From assembly GCA_903822375.1 (NCBI GenBank), contig CAIJOU010000698.1:1-7580 (forward strand): a stretch of DNA of 7,580 nucleotides, in the 5' to 3' direction. Shown here one piece after another: positions 1 to 5,688 of the stretch. Each line of letters opens with the position of its first letter. Positions within the stretch are counted from its first letter, which is position 1. The notes below the pieces were generated by a model, which saw only the letters and a program-made list of their open reading frames with translations, ran no database searches and was not told the origin of the DNA. The position numbers and the translations under genes are program-made. The stretch comes from Candidatus Hydrogenedentota bacterium. GTDB lineage: Bacteria; Hydrogenedentota; Hydrogenedentia; Hydrogenedentales; CAITNO01.

Positions 1-3000
1 GATATTTTCGTTTCGAGACGACTGCGGCCTTCCACACTGTCCAAGGCGTCGAAGCGGGGCGTCTGGTCGGTGTTCATTGTTGAAGACGGGCGATAGGACA
101 GGGTGACAGAAGGCACAACGACATGCTTAAAGGCTGAGAAATTGAAGAATCCGGGATACTCCTTGTGAAACCGGGTTTGCAAGGTCACGCCGAGAACATT
201 GGAGAAGCGCGCGGAAGAGTCCCCTGTGGCCAGTTCGTTCTGGTACCACGCTCCCTGTGCTTCATAGAAGGGCGTCACGGCAAGTGCGGGAAGCGGGTCC
301 CAATCGTAGGTGAGACGGGCCGTATTCACGCTGCGGGTGCCGTAGAGGTCCTTGATGTCTTCAGCATAGTGCCGGCTGTAATAACCGTTGACAGTGTCGA
401 AAGAAACATAAAGATGGTCCGCCACGGGGCGTTCCAAGAGATGGAAAGTGACCTCCGGCAACTTTTCGGTGCCCGGTGCCTGGCTCTGGCGATAGCTGTT
501 CAGGTCCCCGTTGGCATCCTTTGGAAAGTCGCCTGCCGGTGGCGTTGTCCAATAGGGGGAATCCACGTTTACAGTACCCGTGGCGATGTAGTCTTCCTGC
601 CGGTACGTCACGTTGGCAAAGGTGCGCGGCGTGGAACGGTTCTTGTAGGCGTCCCAAAAGAAGTCCTTGTAGAAGTATTGGTCCGACCACAGTTCAGACT
701 GTACGCGAAACACGAGGTCCTTGTCATATTCATAGCGGTGGTACCAGTCGAAATAGCCCCGCCCCTTCTCGGTGAAAAGGGTATGCAGCTCACCCTGGGT
801 CTGGAACAGCCGCGAGGAGGGAACTTTCGAATAGTCGTATGTCATGTCACCGCCCATGCCGACTCCCCCCCTTGCGGTGGGCATCAGACGCGGTCCCAAC
901 GACAACTGGGGCGAAACCTTGTACGTCTGGGCGGCATTGACGAAGAATCCGGTCTTTGCATGACTGCCTGTCATGAAGTCCAGCGTCCAGGGGTTTTCTC
1001 CCTCCTCGTTGTTGGCAAAGGGCAGCGAGAAAGGCAGCACGGTGTGGCCCAATTGGAGCTGGGCATTCTTGCAGGCGACCACTTCTCCACTTTCCGTGAC
1101 CACTTCGTCCATGAGGATTCGGTAGTGGGGGTCCTCATTTGGGCAGGTGGTCAGCCATGCATCCTGGGCTATCGTGTCCTTGGGACCCAGAATCTGGAGC
1201 TTGCCGGCGCGATAATAGAAGAGGGAGGCATTTCCGCGCGCGTTGGTCAGGTCTCCCTTCTCCGTGGCAAAGTCATAATCCACATGGTCGGCCCATAGTT
1301 CACGAGTCGGCTCCAGCATGTGCACGTTGTCTCCGACCAGACGGCCCATGCTCAAACGTCGTTTAGCCAGCGACTGCGCGTCGTGCGGTTCGAGGATGAA
1401 ACTCTCCTCCGCAACCTTCAGGTCGGGCGCGGTGTAGGCAAGCTTGTCAGCCGTCAATTTGGATTCGTGCTGTTCGACCAGCACGTTCCCCGAAGCCTCA
1501 TAGTTTCCGCCTTCGTTTGTGTAGGTAAAGAAGTCCGACCGGAAGGCCATCTGGCCCAGATGGAGGCGGACGTTGTTGTTCAGCACGGTACGCCCTGTGG
1601 TCAGGTCCGTCTTCATGCTGTCCGCCTCAAGATCACGCAACGGCTCGGTCCAGTCGGGCGGAGTGAACCCAAGGCCGGGTTTTCCAAATTCGACGGGGCG
1701 GGATAATGCATTGCGAATGCCAAGCTTGGCCTGCTTTTCCAAGGGATTGGCGGACGCGCGCATGCTTGACGGGGCACGCATAGCCCCCGAGGGCAATGGA
1801 TACTGGCGGTAATTTGATTTCTCGCCCTCTTTGCCGTTATTCGCGTCGGGTGCGGTTCCGTTTGTGGCGGCCACTGTGGGATTGGGCGACGAATCAGGGG
1901 CGCCGGAGGCTGGCGCAATGGACGACGCCGAAGGGGATGGAGCCGCAGGGTTTGCCTCGGGCGTCGCGGGGACCGGTTCGGGTGCCGTTGCGACTGTGGG
2001 AGTGGCTGCAGGGGCCGTCTCGGGTGTCGGTTGAGGTGCAACGGGCGGGGTTGGTGTGGCGGGCGGTGTGGGTGGAGTGGGCACCGCCGTTGTCGGATTC
2101 GCCGTGGCTGTTTCCGGCGTGGCGGAGGGGGCTGAGACCGGTTTGGCTTCGACCACCGTCAGCGCAGCAGCATCGGCAACAGGGGGAGTCTTTTGAGTCT
2201 CCGACACCTGCGCGGGCGCAGCATTCCAGCAGCCGGCCTGCTGTGTTTGCGGTGCCAATAGAACAACCATACCGCCGCCGCAGCGAACACGTTTGGCCGG
2301 AATGGGCAGGGGCCGCCGCCCGGTCTCATTCAGGAACTCGTCCAGTGTCACGCAGTTTTCAGCACTGATGACAACCACGTTGGTTCCGTCAACGTCGAAG
2401 TCAACCACAGGCATGGCCTTGTTGGCGCCGATGGACCGCGTGCGTGCGTCAAGGATGTACAGGCTGGCCGCCGTGGCTACGACGAAGCGGTCCTTTCCCA
2501 TCGGTCGCAGCATGATGGGCTGCGACGGAAAGGGTACGCGGCCCGGGGTTGCCTCTGCGGTATGGTCCAGGTCGAGGAGCAGCACATTGGCTTCGGTGCG
2601 GGGAATCCAAGCCGCAGTGTTGCCGTTCACGCCGAGCGCTATGGGCACCCCGGCCTTGGCGGCCAAGGGCTCCACCTTACCCTGACCGGCGGGATCAAGC
2701 ACCGCTATCCGGTCATCAAAGGCATCCGCAATCAGAAAACGGTTGTCCCCTGTCGCAACGACCATCGACGGTCCCCCGCCCATGGCAAGTGTGGCCGTCA
2801 GGACAAGACTGGGGAGCGCAAGCAGCGTTATGGTTCCGTCAACACTGTTGACGCAGGCGAGATAGTCCCCCCCGGACGACACGGCAAGACTGGCGGGTCC
2901 CTGTCCGGCGGGGATGTCGGCGGTCCGCTCACCGGTCTGCGGGTTGGCCGAGAAGACCGTGTTTCGATCATACGCCGCCCCCATCACACGCTGGTGCGCC

Positions 3001-3113
3001 GCGTCAATGACCGCATCGCGGACCACGCCGTCAGGGGTGAACGCAACAAACGGGATGTCGCCGACAGCAGGAATCAGGGAGGCTGCGGCGAGTATCAGAG
3101 CCGTAACTAGCAC
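1..3113 (-). CDS. lptD: LptD-like LPS-assembly protein with an N-terminal YVTN-type beta-propeller (3' end cut by window edge)
   Basis: LptD is the outer-membrane barrel that inserts LPS into the outer leaflet. Read on the minus strand, one frame stays open for 1037 codons and runs off the left edge. The chosen GTG start (3113-3111) has AAGGGA nine bases upstream and overlaps the previous stop by 7 bp. A hydrophobic export signal lacking a basic n-region (residues 1-19) leads into a YVTN-like propeller (about 20-286), with phrases such as GPASLAVSSGGDYL and VDGTITLLALPSL. A Pro/Ala/Thr linker (287-433) follows. An OstA/LptA-like region (about 490-690) has Cys657 in LTTCPNEDPHYRI, matching the conserved LptD cysteine region. 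The barrel begins near 690, with SDQYFYKDFF at 810-819. Compared with E. coli LptD (784 aa), roughly 200 barrel residues should lie outside the window. A fused propeller is not the usual LptD plan. An upstream GTG at 3182 would add a basic n-region but has a weaker ribosome-binding site. Confidence 0.85.
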   Translation of the reverse strand, partial: MLVTALILAAASLIPAVGDIPFVAFTPDGVVRDAVIDAAHQRVMGAAYDRNTVFSANPQTGERTADIPAGQGPASLAVSSGGDYLACVNSVDGTITLLALPSLVLTATLAMGGGPSMVVATGDNRFLIADAFDDRIAVLDPAGQGKVEPLAAKAGVPIALGVNGNTAAWIPRTEANVLLLDLDHTAEATPGRVPFPSQPIMLRPMGKDRFVVATAASLYILDARTRSIGANKAMPVVDFDVDGTNVVVISAENCVTLDEFLNETGRRPLPIPAKRVRCGGGMVVLLAPQTQQAGCWNAAPAQVSETQKTPPVADAAALTVVEAKPVSAPSATPETATANPTTAVPTPPTPPATPTPPVAPQPTPETAPAATPTVATAPEPVPATPEANPAAPSPSASSIAPASGAPDSSPNPTVAATNGTAPDANNGKEGEKSNYRQYPLPSGAMRAPSSMRASANPLEKQAKLGIRNALSRPVEFGKPGLGFTPPDWTEPLRDLEADSMKTDLTTGRTVLNNNVRLHLGQMAFRSDFFTYTNEGGNYEASGNVLVEQHESKLTADKLAYTAPDLKVAEESFILEPHDAQSLAKRRLSMGRLVGDNVHMLEPTRELWADHVDYDFATEKGDLTNARGNASLFYYRAGKLQILGPKDTIAQDAWLTTCPNEDPHYRILMDEVVTESGEVVACKNAQLQLGHTVLPFSLPFANNEEGENPWTLDFMTGSHAKTGFFVNAAQTYKVSPQLSLGPRLMPTARGGVGMGGDMTYDYSKVPSSRLFQTQGELHTLFTEKGRGYFDWYHRYEYDKDLVFRVQSELWSDQYFYKDFFWDAYKNRSTPRTFANVTYRQEDYIATGTVNVDSPYWTTPPAGDFPKDANGDLNSYRQSQAPGTEKLPEVTFHLLERPVADHLYVSFDTVNGYYSRHYAEDIKDLYGTRSVNTARLTYDWDPLPALAVTPFYEAQGAWYQNELATGDSSARFSNVLGVTLQTRFHKEYPGFFNFSAFKHVVVPSVTLSYRPSSTMNTDQTPRFDALDSVEGRSRLETKI
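1815..2255 (-). other. Pro/Ala/Thr-rich low-complexity linker inside the LptD fusion
   Basis: Residues 287-433 of the propeller-LptD protein are dominated by Pro, Ala, Thr, Ser and Val, with patches such as TPPTPPATPTPPVAPQPTPE. It is compositional low complexity with no exact tandem repeat. The segment keeps the same frame as both flanking domains and contains no stop. It is best read as a disordered periplasmic tether between the propeller and the OstA domain. Cys295-Trp296 sit at its start. Confidence 0.8.
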
Positions 3114-3550
3114 AGTGCTGTTTCCCTTGCTATTTGTTTGCCGACGGGCGGTTTGGGAGTATAAACCAAAAGGCGGCGACACGGCCCGGGTTCCCAGACC
3201 CGCTGGCCTGTTTTTCGGTCGGCGCCTGTCTTTACTTCTTTGGTCGGCTGCGATGCTTCCGCGTCTGACGATGCGGGTGCCGGCTTTACAAAGACCGGTT
3301 TGGCGTCATCCGTCACGACGCCGTTTGCATTCGCGGCTGAAGTCTGGGGACGGGTGTCGGGGCGGTTGGATGTCTTGGGAGTGGTTGTCGGCTGGGCCTT
3401 GACGGCCGCGCCCGATTTTTCGGGGGCCGCCTTGGTGTCCGCGTTCACCATGCCCGCAGGGGGCGGCAGTTCGTTTGTGGTGATTGCGGCATGACCCGGT
3501 TGGGCAAGCGACAACGCGGAGATCATCACCGTCAGGAGGATGTCAATCAT
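3107..3550 (-). CDS. small secreted Pro/Ala/Thr/Lys-rich protein of unknown function
   Basis: This 147-residue protein is not a family I recognise. A hydrophobic N-terminus (MIDILLTVMISALSLAQPGHA) ends in a plausible signal-peptidase site, GHA followed by AIT. Residues from about 28 to 115 are low complexity (Pro, Ala, Thr, Lys, Ser) and probably disordered. The tail (about 116-147) is basic, carries WEPGPCRRLL and ends in Cys. The ATG has GGAG seven bases upstream (3561-3558). It overlaps the kinase stop by 8 bp (ATGATTGA), and its own stop overlaps the GTG of the LptD fusion by 7 bp, so translation is probably coupled through all three genes. The linker of the downstream LptD fusion has a similar composition. 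A periplasmic accessory to the neighbouring LptD is possible but is inferred from position alone. The reading frame could also be a spacer with little conserved function. Confidence 0.65.
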   Translation of the reverse strand: MIDILLTVMISALSLAQPGHAAITTNELPPPAGMVNADTKAAPEKSGAAVKAQPTTTPKTSNRPDTRPQTSAANANGVVTDDAKPVFVKPAPASSDAEASQPTKEVKTGADRKTGQRVWEPGPCRRLLVYTPKPPVGKQIARETALC

Positions 3551-4484
3551 GGAGGCTCTCCATAAAGGCGACGGTCTGTTCCAGACTTTCGACCGCTTCA
3601 GAACCGCCCATCCGCTGCACAGTCAGGCCACCGACGGCGTTGGCCAGGCGTCCGCATCGCTCCAAATCCCATCCGTGGGTGTAACCATAGAGAAAGGCGC
3701 CGCAGGCGGCATCGCCCGCGCCTGTGGTGTCCACAACGGAGGCGACCCGGTGCGCCGGAAGGCGCAGGCTCTGCCCCTGACCCTTGACAAAAATGCCCTC
3801 GGCGCCGAGTTTGATGACCGCAGTCTCGACGCCATAGGACAGATAGAAATCGGCGATGGACTCGACCTCCTCGCAACCGGTGTAGTTGCGGGCCTCCTCG
3901 TAGCTCGAAAAGACGATGTCGAGATGGGGCAGTGAGGGCTCAATCAGCGGCAGCCAGACGCCTTTGCCGTCGTAGCAGGTGTCCATGCTCGTCTTGACCC
4001 CGAGTGACCGCGCCTTCTCAAAGGCCCGGCCCATGGGCGCGCCGTCCAGCTTTGGGGTGATGGCCGGGCCGCCCCAGTGGAGCACCTTGGAGGCGCGCAC
4101 CACCTCGAAGTCGATGTCCTCTTCGGAGGTCTCCGCATTGGTGCCCATGTGATGGAGAAAAGTACGCTCGCCATCCTCGCTGATCAGCACCACGGTGGCT
4201 GACGAATGGCACGTGTCCACGCGGTGAACACCCGACGTGTTTACGCTGTTTTCATGGAGTTTGGCCAGCAGGAAATCGCCAAAGCTGTCGCGGCCCAGAC
4301 GTCCGACAAACGCGGACTTCCCCCCCAGTCGGCTGCACACGATGGCGGTCACGCCCGCCAGTCCGCCCAGATGCATGGCCAGCGTGGGCACCAGACCCAG
4401 CGTGCCGCGCGGCGGAATAGTGTCCACAGGGCGCACCATCACGTCGGCACAAACAACGCCGACTGTCACCAAGTCATACCCCAT
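3543..4484 (-). CDS. PfkB/ribokinase-family carbohydrate kinase
   Basis: This cytoplasmic sugar kinase would transfer the ATP gamma-phosphate to a sugar or nucleoside; the exact substrate cannot be read from the sequence. At 313 residues it has typical PfkB length. The N-terminal fold starts DLVTVGVVCADVMV (4-17). Motif 1 is HLGGLAGVTAIVCSRLGG (38-55), followed by FVGRLGRDSFG (59-69). Motif 2, DTTGAGDAACGAF (252-264), holds the anion-hole glycines and the catalytic base Asp258. The usual Asn of the motif 1 GGxxxN pattern is missing (GGLAGVT). No adenylyltransferase domain follows, so it is not a full HldE-type enzyme. The ATG is firm: AAGGAG at 4497-4492 lies seven bases upstream. It is the first gene of the set leading to the LptD fusion, about 200 nt downstream of a good promoter. 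A link to envelope sugar metabolism is suggested only by context. Confidence 0.9.
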   Translation of the reverse strand: MGYDLVTVGVVCADVMVRPVDTIPPRGTLGLVPTLAMHLGGLAGVTAIVCSRLGGKSAFVGRLGRDSFGDFLLAKLHENSVNTSGVHRVDTCHSSATVVLISEDGERTFLHHMGTNAETSEEDIDFEVVRASKVLHWGGPAITPKLDGAPMGRAFEKARSLGVKTSMDTCYDGKGVWLPLIEPSLPHLDIVFSSYEEARNYTGCEEVESIADFYLSYGVETAVIKLGAEGIFVKGQGQSLRLPAHRVASVVDTTGAGDAACGAFLYGYTHGWDLERCGRLANAVGGLTVQRMGGSEAVESLEQTVAFMESLHD

Positions 4485-4491
4485 TCCGCAT

Positions 4492-4497
4492 CTCCTT
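4492..4497 (-). promoter_or_regulatory. Shine-Dalgarno of the PfkB kinase gene
   Basis: On the minus strand, AAGGAG is followed by a seven-base spacer and the ATG at 4484-4482. This fixes the kinase start. Confidence 0.85.
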
Positions 4498-4648
4498 CAG
4501 CGCAAGAATAGGTGTGCATCATGTCCAACCGAATGTATCGCAGAACACGGGAACGCGTTCAGACAGAGTCCATCATGCCAACACCGCAGCCAATTCAGCT
4601 CTATTCTGTCGGGATTATTTCCAACGCCCCGCTCAAAGGCGCCGAACG

Positions 4649-4670
4649 CGGCGTGAAGCCCATCACGCCG
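4649..4670 (-). other. perfect 8-bp hairpin at the 5' end of the kinase transcript
   Basis: Arms CGGCGTGA (4649-4656) and TCACGCCG (4663-4670) are exactly complementary around a 6-nt loop. The stem lies about 10 nt inside the mRNA expected from the minus-strand promoter at 4688-4716. No T-run follows on either strand, so it does not look like an intrinsic terminator. It may be a stabilising 5' stem or a protein-binding site. Confidence 0.5.
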
Positions 4671-4687
4671 TCCCTTGGAACGCACTG

Positions 4688-4716
4688 AGTATAGCAATTA
4701 ACGGGGGCATTCTCAA
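4688..4716 (-). promoter_or_regulatory. sigma70-type promoter for the kinase-LptD operon
   Basis: Read on the minus strand, TTGAGA (4716-4711) and TATACT (4693-4688) each match the sigma70 consensus at 5 of 6 positions and are separated by exactly 17 bp. Transcription would start near 4681, giving a leader of about 197 nt before the kinase ATG. Confidence 0.6.
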
Positions 4717-4980
4717 AGGAAAACATTTTGTGAGCATCGCGCGCAAGGGCTCTGCGGGTTGTAGCGATTGCGTTGCGGCACCCTGCTGAAGCCCCCCCCC
4801 CCACCTTTTCCCTTGAGTCTGGGACGCGAAGGTCAGGGCTGTATCTGGAGAAGCCGAAAAGGTGCGGGATGCCCTGTTGCGCGACCTCTGACGGGGTGAG
4901 TTACGCACTCTTCCCGTGGCTCGTCTTATGCCAGTTGCGGGAGTCTCCAACGCGCCGCCACTAAGGAACTTCGCGGTGAC
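4717..4980. other. non-coding divergent intergenic segment
   Basis: I see no convincing gene here. Short open frames lack ribosome-binding sites and recognisable protein character. Visible structure: an 11-C homopolymer at 4792-4802; a loose inverted repeat with CAGGGC (4834-4839) facing GCCCTG (4871-4876), extended by AGGTC (4830-4834) and GACCT (4883-4887) with an asymmetric bulge; and a short palindrome, GGAG-T-CTCC, near 4940. The segment separates the two divergent promoters and could hold upstream regulator sites for either operon. Confidence 0.55.
4792..4802 (+). repeat. poly-C homopolymer (11 C)
   Basis: A single uninterrupted run of 11 C residues lies between the divergent promoters, 75 bp upstream of the -35 box of the minus-strand promoter. 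Long homopolymers are prone to slippage and to sequencing error. Confidence 0.9.
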
Positions 4981-5001
4981 AAATCAGGGATACCCCGATT
5001 T
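4981..5001. promoter_or_regulatory. 21-bp inverted repeat, candidate operator upstream of the lipoprotein-LruC promoter
   Basis: The arms AAATCAGGG and CCCCGATTT flank a central ATA and match in 8 of 9 pairs. The right end overlaps the expected -35 position of the TATAAT promoter at 5022-5027. That geometry fits a dimeric regulator, but the palindrome could also have arisen by chance. Confidence 0.4.
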
Positions 5002-5027
5002 CCCAATCAACAATCATCGGTTATAAT
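4999..5027 (+). promoter_or_regulatory. putative promoter of the lipoprotein-LruC operon
   Basis: A perfect TATAAT lies at 5022-5027. The -35 hexamer at 17-bp spacing is TTTCCC (4999-5004), matching TTGACA at only 3 of 6 positions, so the promoter may need an activator. The overlapping 21-bp inverted repeat fits that idea. Transcription would start near 5034. Confidence 0.5.
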
Positions 5028-5033
5028 TTCAAC

Positions 5034-5263
5034 AGGTTAGGAGCAGATTTGGCGGAGATGGAGATTGGGTAAGGCTTCCGGCCTGGTGATGCAGTGGTAG
5101 GGTCTGCGGTCCGGGGATTTCATTACCGGGGTGTTTGGTGCCGATGGGTAGCAGTAACTCGGGAGACTCAATCGTGGCCCATTCCCGCTGAATGGTCCCT
5201 GTTAGACATGCCGTTTCCAGGGTGCATAACAAATTTCATCAACTAATTAGAAGGAGGCTCGGT
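5034..5263 (+). other. long structured 5' leader of the lipoprotein-LruC operon
   Basis: About 230 nt separate the expected transcription start from the lipoprotein ATG. A strong imperfect hairpin spans 5076-5116: TTCCGGCC (5076-5083) pairs with 5108-5116 with one bulged T, and an inner GCAG/CTGC stem (5091-5094, 5104-5107) lies beyond a side bulge. CCGGGG is repeated directly at 5111-5116 and 5126-5131. Further on, CCCATT (5178-5183) can pair with GATGGG (5143-5148), or most of it (CCATT) with AATGG (5191-5195), and CGGGA (5160-5164) can pair with TCCCG (5183-5187); these pairings exclude one another. I cannot match the region to a known riboswitch class. Confidence 0.4.
5251..5257 (+). promoter_or_regulatory. 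Shine-Dalgarno of the small lipoprotein gene
   Basis: AAGGAGG lies six bases before the ATG at 5264. It decides that start over the in-frame upstream ATG at 5192, which has no comparable site. Confidence 0.85.
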
Positions 5264-5677
5264 ATGAGGAGTAGAGGCAGGATGGGGACCGCAGTGGCGG
5301 TTCTGGCAGTGTTTGCCGTGGTGGGATTGGGGTGTCCAAAGAGTCAGCCAACGGATATTCACCAGATCAAAGTCCCCCGAGGATTCGACTATTCGACAAC
5401 GCAAGACGTGACAGTGAAAGTGACGGTGGTTGACTTTGATGGAAATGTCAGTCCGAGCACAGAAGTCATAGTGGGAAGCACCGAGAACGAATTGGTTCCC
5501 TCCAACGTATTCGTCCGCGGCGTCACCGATGACCAGGGCCAATTTGAGCGGGTGGTGCGTGTTCCCGCGCGACTGGAGGCGCTTCGCATACAGGCGTCAA
5601 TTGTGGGCATATCGAACCTCACCGACGCCTCGATACAGAACAATGAAGTGTCCGTGTCATTCGGACCGCAATCGTGA
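5264..5677 (+). CDS. small exported putative lipoprotein, resembling the N-terminal segment of LruC-domain proteins
   Basis: This 137-residue protein starts with a basic n-region (MRSRGR) and a hydrophobic stretch (TAVAVLAVFAVVGLG), then Cys24. This looks like a lipoprotein signal, although the lipobox (GLGC) has Gly rather than Leu at -3. The mature part, with IKVPRGFDYSTTQDVTVKVT, then VDFDGN, then VTDDQGQFERVV, reads as a compact all-beta, Ig-like or carboxypeptidase-regulatory-like domain. From memory, very similar wording (a VP-x-GFDYSTT-x-V phrase followed by a TD-x-x-G-x-F segment) occurs near the N-terminus of LruC-domain proteins in Bacteroidota and other phyla. Here it is a separate gene only 11 bp upstream of the LruC gene. 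It probably acts at the cell surface or in the periplasm with that partner. The partnership is inferred; export is well supported. Confidence 0.8.
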   Translation: MRSRGRMGTAVAVLAVFAVVGLGCPKSQPTDIHQIKVPRGFDYSTTQDVTVKVTVVDFDGNVSPSTEVIVGSTENELVPSNVFVRGVTDDQGQFERVVRVPARLEALRIQASIVGISNLTDASIQNNEVSVSFGPQS

Positions 5678-5688
5678 AAGGAACTATC

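Noticed and set aside
165..1298. 377-residue plus-strand open frame
   Set aside because: It lies antisense to the LptD barrel region, has no recognisable domain or ribosome-binding site, and is explained by GC-rich codons of the minus-strand gene.
1796..3110. Several plus-strand open frames of 100-190 residues
   Set aside because: They mirror the propeller and Pro/Ala-rich linker of the minus-strand fusion. Their Trp/Arg/Gly-rich composition is typical of antisense shadows.
3111..3182. Alternative GTG start at 3182 for the LptD fusion
   Set aside because: It would give a basic n-region before the signal helix, but the GTG at 3113 has a better-spaced AAGGGA and the 7-bp overlap with the previous stop. 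Kept as an alternative only.
4497..4950. Short open frames in the divergent intergenic region (66-95 residues)
   Set aside because: None has a ribosome-binding site or family-like sequence, and they overlap one another on both strands.
5085..5135. tRNA-like D-arm wording (GCAGTGGTAGGGT)
   Set aside because: There is no acceptor stem, anticodon arm or T-arm in the right places.
5067..5150. Resemblance to a c-di-GMP-I (GEMM) riboswitch (GGC-TTCC-GGCCT and GTGCCGATGG phrases)
   Set aside because: The first GEMM hairpin with GGCAAACC and GACGCAAAGCC is missing, so the similarity is limited to short GC-rich words.
5192..5263. Upstream ATG start for the small lipoprotein
   Set aside because: It would add 24 polar residues before the export signal and has no Shine-Dalgarno, while the ATG at 5264 has AAGGAGG at ideal spacing.
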